A DNA stretch of 64,000 nucleotides. Source: Streptomyces sp. NBC_01298. Lineage in GTDB: Bacteria > Actinomycetota > Actinomycetes > Streptomycetales > Streptomycetaceae. Where the stretch lies: assembly GCF_035978755.1 (NCBI RefSeq), contig NZ_CP108414.1, positions 4,402,001 to 4,466,000 on the forward strand, written 5' to 3'. Below are positions 25,124-35,029 of this stretch, one piece after another. The notes beneath the pieces were generated by a model. It was not told the origin of the DNA, searched no databases, and worked only from the letters and a program-made list of their open reading frames with translations. Positions within the stretch are counted from its first letter, which is position 1, and the number at the start of each line of letters is the position of its first letter. The translations under genes and the position numbers were made by a program.

Positions 25124-25932
25124 AGTTCCGCTACCAGGCCCTGCAGCGCAAGCGGGAGCCGGACGAGCTCGACGCCGCCGTCATGCTCGCGGCCCCGCGC
25201 GGCTGGATCGCCGTCTTCGTCGTGCTCATCGTGATGGCCGGGGCCTGCGTGTGGGCGGTGGTCGCCCGGCTCGACGTCACCGTCGCCGCCCCGGGCGTCC
25301 TGACCCACCCCGGCGGCACCAGCCAGGTCCAGAGCCCGTACACCGGCATGGCACAGGACCTCCTGGTCCGCCCCGCCGACGAGGTCCGCGCCGGGCAGCC
25401 CGTCGCCCGCCTCGCCGACGAGGCCGGGAAGATCCACACGATCACCAGCCCGTTCGCCGGCAAGGTCATCAGCGCCCCGCTTACCACCGGCCAGTTCGTC
25501 CCGGCCGGGGCCACCGTCGCCACCGTCGAGCGCACCGACCTCCCCGGCGACCGCCTCGTCGCGCTCGTCTTCGTACCCGCCGACCGGGCCGCCCGCCTCG
25601 TGCCCGGCCGCCCCGTCGACCTGAACGTGTCGACCGCTCCCCCGGCCGTGTACGGCCTGCTGCGCGGCACGGTCACCCGTGTCGACCCGTACCCGCTGAC
25701 CCGCGAGGGCCTCGCGGCGATCGTCGGCGGCGAGCTGGCGGCCCAGAGCTTCGAGCAGGACCAGGCGCCGCGCCTGGTCACCGTCGACCTGATCCCCGCG
25801 GCGGGCTCCGCCTCCGGCTACGCCTGGAGCTCCGCCAAGCCTCCGCCCATCCGGCTCAGCTCGCAGACCTCCGTGTCGGCCTCCATCGAGCTGCGCACGC
25901 AGTCGCCGTTCGACCTGGTGCTGGGGCGCTGA
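25120..25932 (+). CDS. NHLM export system membrane-fusion (HlyD-like) protein
   Basis: 270 aa from a GTG inside the SagB stop. One transmembrane segment lies at about 28-50 (WIAVFVVLIVMAGACVWAVVARL). Behind it are lipoyl-like half motifs (VQSPYTGMAQDLLVRPADEVRAGQPVARL and TITSPFAGKVISAPLTTGQFVPAG), the HlyD barrel-sandwich signature. In NHLM-type bacteriocin export loci this adaptor precedes two ABC proteins, exactly as here. It is short compared with Gram-negative HlyD because there is no outer membrane to cross. Confidence 0.85.
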   Translation: MKFRYQALQRKREPDELDAAVMLAAPRGWIAVFVVLIVMAGACVWAVVARLDVTVAAPGVLTHPGGTSQVQSPYTGMAQDLLVRPADEVRAGQPVARLADEAGKIHTITSPFAGKVISAPLTTGQFVPAGATVATVERTDLPGDRLVALVFVPADRAARLVPGRPVDLNVSTAPPAVYGLLRGTVTRVDPYPLTREGLAAIVGGELAAQSFEQDQAPRLVTVDLIPAAGSASGYAWSSAKPPPIRLSSQTSVSASIELRTQSPFDLVLGR

Positions 25933-26002
25933 GCGGTGCCCCCGACGCCGCCGCCGACGCCGCCGCTGAGACAACCGACGCCAAGCTGAGGAAACGGCAG
26001 CC

Positions 26003-28348
26003 ATGACCGACACGAAGATCCGGCCCCCCGTGGCCGCCGCCTCCCGCCGGGACGCCCGCCGCACCAAGCGCACCGCGGCCCGCGGCCGCCGCTGGGCCCG
26101 GCGCCGCGCGCACCGGGTGCCCACCGTCCTGCAGATGGAATCGGTGGAGTGCGGCGCGGCCAGTCTGTCGATGATCCTCGCCCACTACGGGCGGCACGTC
26201 CCGCTGGAGGAGCTGCGCGCCCTGTGCGGCGTCTCCCGGGACGGCGCCCGCGCGAGTTCCGTGCTGGCCGCGGCCCGCTCGTTCGGGCTCGTCGCCAAGG
26301 GCTTCCAGGCGGAGACCAACCAGCTGGAGGAGAAGCTCCGGGTCGGGCCGGTCATGATCTTCTGGGCGTTCCAGCACTTCATGGTGGTCGAGGGCATCAC
26401 CACCCGGTTCGGACGCACCCAGGTCGCCGTCAACGACCCGGCCAGCGGACCGCGCCTGATGGAGTGGTCCGAGTTCGACTCCGGGTACACCGGCATCGTC
26501 CTCACCTTCGAACGCGGCCCCGACTTCACGCCCGGCGGCCGCCGCAGCAGCACCGCCGCCGCCCTCCTGGACCGCCGGCTGCCGTCCGGGCGCGCCCTGC
26601 CCCTGGTGCTGCTGGCCAGCCTGCTGCTGGTGGTGCCGGGCATCATCGGCGCCGCCTACTCCCGGGTCTTCCTCGACCGGGTGCTCGTCTCCGACTCGCC
26701 CACGGCCGTGCTGCCGCTGGTCCTGGCGATGCTGGTGACGGCCGTGATGGTCTTCGTCCTGACCTCCGTGCAGCAGCACTACCTGCTGCGCATGGAGATC
26801 CGTACCGGACTGGTGGCGTCGGCGCGCTTCTTCCGCCATCTGCTGCGGCTGCCCATCGAGTTCTTCCTGCAGCGCCGCCCGGCCGAGGTCGCCCGACGCG
26901 TCGCGAGCAACGACACCGTCGCGATGATCCTCTCGCGCGACGTCGCCGCCACCACCATCAACAGCGTGCTCGTCGTCTTCTACGGCGCCCTGATGGTCCG
27001 CTACGACGTCCTGCTCGGCCTCCTGGGCCTGGCCACCGCCGGCTTCAACGTGCTGGTCCTGCAACTGGTCTCGCGCACCCGCAAGGACGCCGTGGACGCG
27101 CTGCGCGCCGACCGCGGCAACCTGATCGGCACCACCTTCGCGACCCTGTCCACCATCGAGTCCGTCAAGGCGACCGGCGCCGAGCCCGACGCCTTCACCC
27201 GCTGGGCCGGCTTCCTCGCCAAGGTCACCACCGCCCAGCAGCGGCTCGGGCAGACCACCGCGATGCTGACGGTCCTGCCGCCCCTGCTGGCCGTCGTCAA
27301 CATCGGCGTCATGCTGCTCGTCGGCGGCCTGCGGGTGGCCGACGGCACCCTCAGCGTCGGCATCCTCGTCACCTTCCAGACCCTGCTGGCGGCCCTCAGC
27401 CGCCCCGTCACCCAGCTCACCAACCTGGGCAGCCGGCTCCAGGAGATGAACGCCGACCTCAAGCGCATCCACGACGTGGAGAAGTACCCGCAGGCCCGGG
27501 GCTTCCAGCCCGCGGCGGCCGGAACGGACGGACTGACGGGCGGCCTGACGGACGGCCTGACGGGCGGCGTCCCCGCCAACCGGCACGACCTCCCCGCCAA
27601 CCGGCTCGACGGCGAACTCACCCTGGACAACGTCACCTTCGGCTACGGCCCGCTCTCCGACCCCGTCGTCACCACACTCAGCCTCACCGTCTCCCCCGGC
27701 TCCCGCACCGCGATCGTCGGCGGCTCCGGCAGTGGCAAGTCCACCGTGGGCCGGCTCGTGACGGGCCTGTACGAGCCGCGCTCGGGGCAGATACTCATCA
27801 GCGGACAGCCCCGCGAGGAGATCCCCCGTACCGTCCTCGCCGCCTCCATGGCCTACGTCGACCAGGACATCGCGCTCTTCGCCGGCACGGTCCGCGACAA
27901 CCTGACCCTGTGGGACGACACCGTGCCCGACGAGGTCGTCCTCGCCGCCCTCCAGGACGCCGCCGTCTTCGACGAGGTCATGTCCCGGCCCGGCGGCATC
28001 AACGCCAGGGTGTGCGAACAGGGCAGCAACTTCAGCGGCGGCCAGCGCCAGCGCCTGGAACTCGCCCGCGCGCTCGCCTCCCGCCCCACCCTGCTCGTCC
28101 TCGACGAGGCCACCAGCGCGCTCGACCCGGCGACCGAGCGCACCGTCATGGACAACCTGCGCCGCCGCGGCTGCGCCTGCCTGATCATCGCCCACCGGCT
28201 GTCGACCGTACGCGACGCCGACGAGATCATCGTGCTCGACCGGGGCGTCATCGCCGAACGCGGCACGCACGAGGAACTGGTCGCCGCCCAGGGCAGTTAC
28301 GCCGCCCTGTTCGACGCCAGCCGCTCCGAGGAGAAGGACACGCTGTGA
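26003..28348 (+). CDS. NHLM peptidase/ABC transporter with C39 leader peptidase domain
   Basis: 781 aa. A basic N-terminal arm (1-38) leads into a C39 peptidase: Cys50 in QMESVECGAASL, His125 in FQHFMVVEG and Asp145 in NDPASG, a complete triad. Six membrane segments follow at about 195-470. The ATPase has Walker A GGSGSGKST near 573-581, signature FSGGQRQR near 677 and DEATSALDP. A Gly/Thr-rich linker (TDGLTGGLTDGLTGG) comes just before the ATPase and is itself a small repeat. The protein should cut the NHLP leader after its Gly and export the core. Its stop overlaps the next start by GTGA. Confidence 0.92.
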   Translation: MTDTKIRPPVAAASRRDARRTKRTAARGRRWARRRAHRVPTVLQMESVECGAASLSMILAHYGRHVPLEELRALCGVSRDGARASSVLAAARSFGLVAKGFQAETNQLEEKLRVGPVMIFWAFQHFMVVEGITTRFGRTQVAVNDPASGPRLMEWSEFDSGYTGIVLTFERGPDFTPGGRRSSTAAALLDRRLPSGRALPLVLLASLLLVVPGIIGAAYSRVFLDRVLVSDSPTAVLPLVLAMLVTAVMVFVLTSVQQHYLLRMEIRTGLVASARFFRHLLRLPIEFFLQRRPAEVARRVASNDTVAMILSRDVAATTINSVLVVFYGALMVRYDVLLGLLGLATAGFNVLVLQLVSRTRKDAVDALRADRGNLIGTTFATLSTIESVKATGAEPDAFTRWAGFLAKVTTAQQRLGQTTAMLTVLPPLLAVVNIGVMLLVGGLRVADGTLSVGILVTFQTLLAALSRPVTQLTNLGSRLQEMNADLKRIHDVEKYPQARGFQPAAAGTDGLTGGLTDGLTGGVPANRHDLPANRLDGELTLDNVTFGYGPLSDPVVTTLSLTVSPGSRTAIVGGSGSGKSTVGRLVTGLYEPRSGQILISGQPREEIPRTVLAASMAYVDQDIALFAGTVRDNLTLWDDTVPDEVVLAALQDAAVFDEVMSRPGGINARVCEQGSNFSGGQRQRLELARALASRPTLLVLDEATSALDPATERTVMDNLRRRGCACLIIAHRLSTVRDADEIIVLDRGVIAERGTHEELVAAQGSYAALFDASRSEEKDTL

Positions 28349-31344
28349 GCACTTCTTCCGCCGCGGGCTCCCCCGCGGCCGCCCCCGCCCGCACCTTCTG
28401 CCTCGACGACCCCGCCACCCTGCTGTACGTGGAATCCGGCGCGGCCGACCTGTTCGCCGTGGACCGCGGACCGGACGGCGGCGACGGCGGTGAGCACGGC
28501 CGGCGCTACTTCCTGTGCCGCGCCGAGGCCGGCATGCTCGTGGTGTGCGGCACCGGCGGCGAGAGCCGCCACACCGTCATCGCCCGGCCCGTGCTCGACG
28601 CCCGGCTCACCCGGCTGCCGCTGTCCCTCCTCGACCAGATCCGCCAGGGCCGGGCCACACTGCCCCGGACGGTCGGCGAGCCCTCCGCCGCGCTCGACCA
28701 CGCCCGGCTCCTCGCCGGCCTCACCGCCGGGCTCACCGCCCTCGCCGACGCGCTCCCCGGCGCCCTCGCGCCCCGCCAGTTCACCTCCCTGAGCACCACC
28801 GACGGCACCGAACTCGGCAAGGGCGACGTGGCCCGCTCCGTCGACGGGGTGCAGTTCGTCCGCGTGGAGTCCGGCCTCCTCGACCCGGGCGACCCGGCCA
28901 CCGAGGGCGCCGCCGCCGAGGGGGAGGAGGAGACCGGCGCACTGGAGCCCGTCGGCCCCGGCGCCGAGCTCATCCTGACCGAGCAGGACTGGGTCCGGGC
29001 CCGCGGGGACGCCCGCCTCACCACCGCCTCCCTCCTCTCCGTCTACCGCGAGGGCCGGCTGACACACGCGCTGACCGAGCACTCCGCCCGGCTGCGCACC
29101 ACCGTCGACCACCGCATCGCCGTCCAGCGGGCCCGCGAGCGCGCCGAACTCGCCGCGCGCCGCGCCCAGGACGGGAAGGTGCTGTCGTCCGCCGTCCGCA
29201 CCTTCGACGCGGTGCTGCACGACACCGGCACGCGCCTGAAGCTCGCCGACGTCGCCGACGACGAGCCGATGCTCGCCGCGGTCCGGCTGGTCGCCTCCCG
29301 GCAGGGCTTCTCGGTCCGCCCCCCGGTCCGGAGCCCCGGCCCGGGCCGCCGCAACCCCGCCCAGGACCTGCGGGCCATCGCGCTGGCCTCCGGCTTCCGC
29401 ACCCGGGGCATCCGGCTGGAGGACCGCTGGTGGACCCGCGACGTGGGGCCGGTGCTCGGCTACCACGTCACGGGCCGGCCCGTCGCGCTGCTGCCCCTCG
29501 GCCAGGGCTACGTACTCGTCGACGAAGGCCGGGTCTCCCTGCTCGACGCCGGGACGGCCGCCCGGCTGCGCCCCGCCGCCGTCGTGCTGTACCGGCCGCT
29601 GCCGGCGGCCGTGCGCGACGTCCCCAGCCTGCTGAGGTTCGGCCTCTCGCCCTCGCTGGGGCACGGCCGGGACCTGGCCCGGCTCGCCCTCACCGGCGTG
29701 TTCGTCGCCCTGGTCGGCCTGATCATCCCGGTCATGACCGGCAAGGTGCTCGGCGAGTTCGTGGCGGACGCCGACCGGAACCTGATCGTGCAGGGGTCCC
29801 TCGTCGTCGTCGGCTCGGGCCTGGTGACCGCCGCGCTGTCCGTCGTACAGAACCTCGCCGTCCTACGGCTGGAGAGCCGCACCGGCGCCGCCATGCAGGC
29901 CGGGCTGTGGAACCGGCTGCTGTCCCTGCCGGCCGCGTTCTTCACCCGCTACTCCACCGGCGAACTGGGCACCACCGTGCTCGGTGTCACCGCCGCCCAG
30001 GAACTCCTGTCCGGGATGCTCACCACGGCCACCCTGGCCCTGCTGACCGGCCTCGCCAACCTGGCCCTCGTCTTCTGGTACGACCTGACCCTGGCCCTGG
30101 TCGCCGCCGGTCTCACCGCCGTCGGCGTGCTGTTCGCCGCCGCGGCCGGGCGGCTCCAACTGCGGTGGGCCCGGCGCGAGTACACGCACGAGCAGGCGAT
30201 GTCCGCGATGGTCTTCCAGATGCTCACCGCCATGCCGAAGCTGCGGGTGGCCGCCGCCGAGGAGCGGGCCTTCGCCGAGTGGACCCGGCTGGCCGCCCGC
30301 GGCCACGGCCTGTCCGCCCGCGTCCGCCGGGTGCAGAACAGCGTGACCACCTTCAACGCCGGTTTCCCCCTGGTGTGTTCGGCGGTCGTCTTCGGGGTGA
30401 CCGCGGGCCCCCTGCACGGGGAGGTCCCGCTCACCACCTTCCTGCCGTTCTTCGCGGCCTTCAACCTGCTGCTCTCGGCCGGCCTGCAGTTCACCGCCTC
30501 CGCCGTGACCGCCGTCGGAACCGTTCCGATGCTCGAGCGGCTGAAGCCCATCCTGGAAGCGGAGCCGGAGAACGACGGCACCAAGGTCGACCCGGGCGAC
30601 CTGTCCGGCCGGATCGCCGTCTCGCACCTGTCGTTCCGCTACGGCCAGGACGGCCCGCTCGTCCTCGACGACGTCAGCCTCACCGTGCAGCCGGGCGAGT
30701 TCATCGCCGTCGTCGGCGCCTCGGGCAGCGGCAAGTCCACCCTGCTGCGACTGCTGCTCGGCTTCGAGACCCCCATGTCCGGCAGCCTGCTGTACGACGG
30801 CCAGGACCTCGCCGAGCTGGACGTCTCGGCGGTCCGACGGCAGTGCGGAGTGGTGCTGCAGAACGGCTCGCTCCAGGCGGGCGACATCCTCGCCAACATC
30901 GTCGGCTCCGGCGGCCACACCCTCGACGACGCCTGGGCGGCCGCCGAGATGACGGGCCTGGCCGACGACATCCGGGCCATGCCGATGAGCATGAACACCG
31001 TGCTCTCCGAGGGCACCAACACCCTCTCCGGCGGCCAGCGCCAGCGCCTGATGATCGCCCGCGCCCTGGTGGCACGGCCGCGCCTGGTCTTCTTCGACGA
31101 GGCGACCAGCGCCCTCGACAATCCCACGCAGGGACTGGTCGCCGAGAGCACGCGCCGCCTGAACGCCACCCGGATCGTCATCGCGCACCGGCTGTCCACC
31201 GTGGTCGACGCGGACCGCATCGTGGTCATGGACCGGGGCCGGGTCGTCCAGCAGGGCACGTACGAGGAGCTCATGGCGGACACGGACGGACTCTTCGCCC
31301 GACTGGCGGGCCCGCAGATGGCCGACGCGGCGAACCGGCGCTGA
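28345..31344 (+). CDS. NHLM ABC transporter, large second subunit
   Basis: 999 aa. The first about 430 residues are a soluble cyclic-nucleotide-binding/HlyD-like region typical of this NHLM subunit (TFCLDDPATLLYVESGAADLFAV...). Membrane segments lie at about 455-730. The ATPase domain has Walker A GASGSGKST near 791-799, signature LSGGQRQR near 893 and FFDEATSALD. It lacks a C39 Cys/His pair, so proteolysis falls to the preceding protein; the two probably form a heterodimeric exporter. A Glu-rich stretch (EGAAAEGEEETGALE) interrupts the N-terminal region. It is the last gene of the YcaO-SagB-export operon. Confidence 0.9.
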   Translation: MSTSSAAGSPAAAPARTFCLDDPATLLYVESGAADLFAVDRGPDGGDGGEHGRRYFLCRAEAGMLVVCGTGGESRHTVIARPVLDARLTRLPLSLLDQIRQGRATLPRTVGEPSAALDHARLLAGLTAGLTALADALPGALAPRQFTSLSTTDGTELGKGDVARSVDGVQFVRVESGLLDPGDPATEGAAAEGEEETGALEPVGPGAELILTEQDWVRARGDARLTTASLLSVYREGRLTHALTEHSARLRTTVDHRIAVQRARERAELAARRAQDGKVLSSAVRTFDAVLHDTGTRLKLADVADDEPMLAAVRLVASRQGFSVRPPVRSPGPGRRNPAQDLRAIALASGFRTRGIRLEDRWWTRDVGPVLGYHVTGRPVALLPLGQGYVLVDEGRVSLLDAGTAARLRPAAVVLYRPLPAAVRDVPSLLRFGLSPSLGHGRDLARLALTGVFVALVGLIIPVMTGKVLGEFVADADRNLIVQGSLVVVGSGLVTAALSVVQNLAVLRLESRTGAAMQAGLWNRLLSLPAAFFTRYSTGELGTTVLGVTAAQELLSGMLTTATLALLTGLANLALVFWYDLTLALVAAGLTAVGVLFAAAAGRLQLRWARREYTHEQAMSAMVFQMLTAMPKLRVAAAEERAFAEWTRLAARGHGLSARVRRVQNSVTTFNAGFPLVCSAVVFGVTAGPLHGEVPLTTFLPFFAAFNLLLSAGLQFTASAVTAVGTVPMLERLKPILEAEPENDGTKVDPGDLSGRIAVSHLSFRYGQDGPLVLDDVSLTVQPGEFIAVVGASGSGKSTLLRLLLGFETPMSGSLLYDGQDLAELDVSAVRRQCGVVLQNGSLQAGDILANIVGSGGHTLDDAWAAAEMTGLADDIRAMPMSMNTVLSEGTNTLSGGQRQRLMIARALVARPRLVFFDEATSALDNPTQGLVAESTRRLNATRIVIAHRLSTVVDADRIVVMDRGRVVQQGTYEELMADTDGLFARLAGPQMADAANRR

Positions 31345-31542
31345 GCAGCCTCGATATGACGACTAGTCAGTCACGGACGCCTATCGACCGCCGACGCGAC
31401 CCGCCCCTCTGCGAACCACTCACGGCAACCGCTGCCAGGTGAGATGATCCTTCCGGAACGACGCGCTCCACGACCAATCCGCCCGCCGCGCACACGACGT
31501 GCGGCCGGGTACGACCGACCAACCGAGCAGGGGGACCCACCC

Positions 31543-31725
31543 ATGTCACAAGGTCCGAAGACAGCCGCCACCAACCTGAACGTGCTGCTGCCCGTGGCGT
31601 ACGCGCTGGCCGTCGTCGTCACCGCGAGCCTCGCCTCCGGAACGGTCACCACCGCCGTCGCCGTGGGCGGCGGGGTACTGCTGGGCCTCTGGTTCGCCTT
31701 CGGCCGCCGCGCCACCCGCGGCTGA
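31543..31725 (+). CDS. Small two-helix membrane protein downstream of the exporter
   Basis: 60 aa. Two hydrophobic stretches (about 13-33 and 36-52) are separated by a Gly/Thr turn, and the tail is GRRATRG. GAGCAGGGGGAC precedes the ATG, a good ribosome-binding site. It is 198 bp beyond the exporter and on the same strand. The size and topology would fit an immunity peptide, but the protein also resembles generic small membrane proteins, so the role is open. Confidence 0.55.
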   Translation: MSQGPKTAATNLNVLLPVAYALAVVVTASLASGTVTTAVAVGGGVLLGLWFAFGRRATRG

Positions 31726-31769
31726 CGCGGCCGACTCGGCCGACGCGGCCTACGCCCCGACCGATACGG

Positions 31770-33563
31770 CTACGACCGGGGCTTCCAGAGCGTCACTTCG
31801 GTGCGGTAGGTCGGGATGTCGTGCAGCTTGTCGGGCGAGGGCTCGATGCCGACGATCTTCACCATCGCCAGGTTGCCCTTGGAGGTGACCGTGCAGAGCA
31901 GATCGCCCTTGACGATGGTGCTGTCCGCTCCGGTCAGGGCGGCCCCGTCCAGCCGGTCGGGAATCGGATCCGTGTCGGCGCCGGTCGCGCACTGCTCGGG
32001 GGTGGGGCCCTTGCTCTTGCCGAAGGGCGTTCCGCTCTCGACGGCGTCGAAGCCCATCTGCAGCTCCCGGTTGCCGCTCCCCATTTCCCCGAAGGGCGCC
32101 ACCTTGGGGAAGTCGAGGTCGACGTCGTTGTACTTGCCGAACTCCCGGGGAGCCAGGAGCTTCAACGGCTTGGACTGGAACACCACCGTGTAGGCGGGGG
32201 CGGCGGGAGTCGGGGGCGCCGCCGACGACGGGGCCTGGCTCCGCACCGCGGGCGACGCGGAGTTCGACTGGTCCACCGCCTTGTCCCCGCCCTTGCCCTC
32301 CGCCCCTCCCTTGTCGTCGGGGCGCGTCAGGTACCAGGTGCCGCCCGCGGCCAGGGCGACCGCCAGGATGCCCGCGCCGACGATCAGGGGAACCCGCCCG
32401 CCGCCACGGTTCGCGGGGGCGGGCGCGGTGGTGGCGGCGGGGGCCGGAGCGGTGGTGGTGGGCGCCGCGTACATCGCCGCCTGGGGGTGGGGTGCGCCCT
32501 GCATCGGCTGGTGCACCGGGCCCGACGCCCGCGTCGGCGCGTAGGGCTGTTGGGCCTGGGCCGGTCCCGACGCCTGCGTCGGCACGTACGTCGGGTTGTA
32601 CGAGGGGGCCGGCGGGGTCTGCGGCTGCGGGGGCACCTGTGCCAGCTGCTCCCGCCGCGTGATCTCCGCCGTGAGCCCGGCGGGGAGCCAGCCCTCGAAG
32701 TCGCGCAGGGGCCGCCCCGCCACCCGCTGGCACCACTCGACCAGCTCGGCCGGCGCGGGCCGCCGGGCGGGATCGGCCGCCAGGCACCGCTCCAGCAGGG
32801 GCCGTAGCGGATCGGGGTACCCGCTCAGGTCCGGGGCCTGCTGCGGGGTGTTGGCGATCGAGGCGGCGATCGAGGCGGCGATCGAGAGTCCGGCGCCGTC
32901 ACCGTACGGGTGCCGGCCGGTGGCCACGACCGCGGCGATCAGGCCCAGCGCGAAGATGTCGGTCGCCGGGGTGACCAGGCGGCCCAGGGCGTGCTCGGGC
33001 GACATGTACTGCGGCGTCCCGATGAACCCGCCGCTGCGCGTGAGCTGGGTGGCGTCGGTGGCGCGCGCGATGCCGAAGTCGATCACCCAGGGGCCGTTCG
33101 AACTCAGCAGGATGTTGCTGGGCTTCAGGTCGCGGTGGATCACCGACGCGGCGTGTACGGAATGCAGGGCCTGTGCGGTGCAGCCGATCAGGTGGAACAC
33201 GGCGGGCATCGGGAGCGGTCCGTGGGCCGCGAGCGCGTCGTCCAGCGCCAGTCCCGGTACGTACGCTCCGGCGAGCCAGGGCTGTTCGCCACTGGTGTCG
33301 TGGTCCACGACCGGCACGATGTGGTACCCCTGCACCCGGCGCGCCGCCTGGACCTCGTGCTCGAACCGGGCCCGGAAGTCCTGGTCTTGGGCGAACTCGC
33401 GGCGGATGACCTTCAGGGCGACCGGCTGGTTGCCGCGGGTCCGGGAGAGGTAGACCGATCCCATGCCGCCTTCACCGATCCGCGCGAGCAGCCGGTAACC
33501 GGCGATCTCCCGCGGATCGTTCGGCCCCAGTGGACTCAGCACGGCATGGTCGGCGGTCGCCAT
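31770..33563 (-). CDS. Membrane-bound Ser/Thr protein kinase (PknB-like) with extracytoplasmic sensor
   Basis: 597 aa. The kinase domain is about 20-275: GEGGMGSVYL P-loop, VALKVI with the catalytic Lys, VIHRDLKPSNI, DFGIA and the SPEHA activation-loop end. A Pro/Gln/Thr-rich linker and a Gly/Pro-rich stretch precede one membrane segment near 390-415 (VPLIVGAGILAVALAAGGTWYL). The about 170-residue outer domain has two cysteines and no PASTA repeats. Such kinases phosphorylate cytoplasmic regulators in response to external signals. An ATG at 33563 is preferred over a TTG one codon earlier. It is not obviously linked to the RiPP genes, with which it is convergent. Confidence 0.88.
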   Translation of the reverse strand: MATADHAVLSPLGPNDPREIAGYRLLARIGEGGMGSVYLSRTRGNQPVALKVIRREFAQDQDFRARFEHEVQAARRVQGYHIVPVVDHDTSGEQPWLAGAYVPGLALDDALAAHGPLPMPAVFHLIGCTAQALHSVHAASVIHRDLKPSNILLSSNGPWVIDFGIARATDATQLTRSGGFIGTPQYMSPEHALGRLVTPATDIFALGLIAAVVATGRHPYGDGAGLSIAASIAASIANTPQQAPDLSGYPDPLRPLLERCLAADPARRPAPAELVEWCQRVAGRPLRDFEGWLPAGLTAEITRREQLAQVPPQPQTPPAPSYNPTYVPTQASGPAQAQQPYAPTRASGPVHQPMQGAPHPQAAMYAAPTTTAPAPAATTAPAPANRGGGRVPLIVGAGILAVALAAGGTWYLTRPDDKGGAEGKGGDKAVDQSNSASPAVRSQAPSSAAPPTPAAPAYTVVFQSKPLKLLAPREFGKYNDVDLDFPKVAPFGEMGSGNRELQMGFDAVESGTPFGKSKGPTPEQCATGADTDPIPDRLDGAALTGADSTIVKGDLLCTVTSKGNLAMVKIVGIEPSPDKLHDIPTYRTEVTLWKPRS

Positions 33564-33658
33564 CAATTCCCCCTAGTCGATCAAGAAGTTGAGATCGTAC
33601 CGGGGTTCGATTCACCCGCAGGTCGCCAAGGGAGGGCCACCGGCGGGGGGTCGCGTCG

Positions 33659-33994
33659 TCAGTGGCTGCGGGGCGCGTACATGATCACGGCCATGCCGGC
33701 GAGGCAGACCAGGGCGCCGATGACGTCGTAGCGGTCGGGACGGTAGCCGTCGGCGACCATGCCCCAGGCGATGGACCCGGCGACGAAGATCCCGCCGTAG
33801 GCGGCGAGGATGCGGCCGAAGTCGTCGTCGGACTGGAAGGTGGCCACCACCCCGTAGAGCCCCAGCGCGATGACGCCGGCGCCGGCCCAGATCCAGCCCT
33901 TGTGCTCGCGGATGCCCTGCCAGACCAGCCAGGCGCCGCCGATCTCGAACAGCGCGGCGACGACGAACAGGGCGATGGAGCGGGCGACGGTCAT
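33659..33994 (-). CDS. YnfA/UPF0060-family small membrane protein
   Basis: 111 aa with four membrane helices. [26 protein letters not shown] and the later [27 protein letters not shown] are the family signature. It is related in size and topology to small multidrug-resistance proteins, but the physiological substrate is unknown. It lies 41 bp after the TSUP gene on the same strand. Confidence 0.85.
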   Translation of the reverse strand: MTVARSIALFVVAALFEIGGAWLVWQGIREHKGWIWAGAGVIALGLYGVVATFQSDDDFGRILAAYGGIFVAGSIAWGMVADGYRPDRYDVIGALVCLAGMAVIMYAPRSH

Positions 33995-34035
33995 GCCGCC
34001 GACCCTAGGCCCTGGCGGCGGGGGCGAGGCCGGGG

Positions 34036-34818
34036 TCAGACGACCGCGTCGACCGCGTACACGGCGCCGAGCGCGGCGGCCAGCGAGCCGAGGAGGAGGC
34101 GCAGGCCCTTCTCCGGGAGGCGGGGCTGGAGGCGGGCGCCGAGGTAGCCGCCGACGAGTCCGCCCAGGCCGCAGGCCAGCCCCAGGTACCAGTGGGGCGC
34201 GATGTCGGCCCGCCCGGTCAGGGACAGCAGCGCGTACGTGGCGGCGCCGACCAGGGAGGTCGCGAACGTCGAGGCGAGGGCCGCGGGCGCGACCCGGGCG
34301 ACCGGCAGGCCCCGGCCGACGAGGAGCGGGCCGAGGATGGAGCCGCCGCCGATGCCGTAGATCCCGCCGACCACCCCCACGGCCAGGGCGAGGCCCGTCA
34401 CGGTGCGCGGCGAGGGCGGCGGCCCGTCGTCCGCCGGTACGGGGCGCAGGGTGCGCGCGCAGAGCCAGAGGCCGAGGGGCAGCATCAGGGCGGCCACCAG
34501 CAGGCGGAAGGCGGCCGGTCCCGGTACGGCGAACACGCGGATCGCCGCTCCGGCGACCACGCCGGGCAGGGTGCCCAGCACCATGCGCCGTACGAGCGGT
34601 CCCCCCAGGGCGCCGTCGCGGTGGTAGCGGAGCAGGGCTCCGGGCCCGGCGACCACGTTGTAGAGGAGGTTCGTCGGGGTGACGGCGGGGTTGGGAACGC
34701 CGAACACGCTGAGCTGCACCGGCAGCAGGAACACGGCCCCCGACACCCCGACCGGCGCCGTCACCAGCGCGATCAGCAGCCCGGCGGTGATTCCGGCGGC
34801 GCCGAGTGCCCACTCCAT
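34036..34818 (-). CDS. TSUP-family (sulfite exporter TauE/SafE-like) permease
   Basis: 260 aa with about eight hydrophobic segments. [16 protein letters not shown] and the [31 protein letters not shown] repeat carry the duplicated TSUP signature (GxxxGxGGG). Members move sulfite, sulfoacetate or other organosulfur anions. It is probably co-transcribed with the YnfA gene. Substrate unknown. Confidence 0.83.
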   Translation of the reverse strand: MEWALGAAGITAGLLIALVTAPVGVSGAVFLLPVQLSVFGVPNPAVTPTNLLYNVVAGPGALLRYHRDGALGGPLVRRMVLGTLPGVVAGAAIRVFAVPGPAAFRLLVAALMLPLGLWLCARTLRPVPADDGPPPSPRTVTGLALAVGVVGGIYGIGGGSILGPLLVGRGLPVARVAPAALASTFATSLVGAATYALLSLTGRADIAPHWYLGLACGLGGLVGGYLGARLQPRLPEKGLRLLLGSLAAALGAVYAVDAVV

Positions 34819-35029
34819 GCCGGTCGCCCCCCTCTCGGTCTGTGGTGTCGGGAGACGTCGATGAAGACGCTGGTCGCGGCTCGGGCCACGACTCGCGGCT
34901 CAGGCTACGACGTGCACCGCGGGGTCACGGCACCATCAGCCCTGTCCGGCCCCGGCGGCATCCACCCCGTGGACTTCGCCGTGGAGCACCACTGCACGTT
35001 CTGGAAGTCCCTGTATCCCACGGCCCCGT

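Noticed and set aside
28345..29650. Fusion of two genes in the 999-aa exporter
   Set aside because: The long soluble N-terminus before the membrane region is normal for the second NHLM ABC subunit, and the frame is continuous.
8666..31344. Thiopeptide cluster
   Set aside because: There is no split lantibiotic dehydratase and no pyridine-forming enzyme, and the core lacks the Ser pair needed for the pyridine ring.
31345..31542. A second, short precursor peptide downstream of the exporter
   Set aside because: No frame here has both a start with ribosome-binding site and a leader-like sequence; only the two-helix protein at 31543 is convincing.
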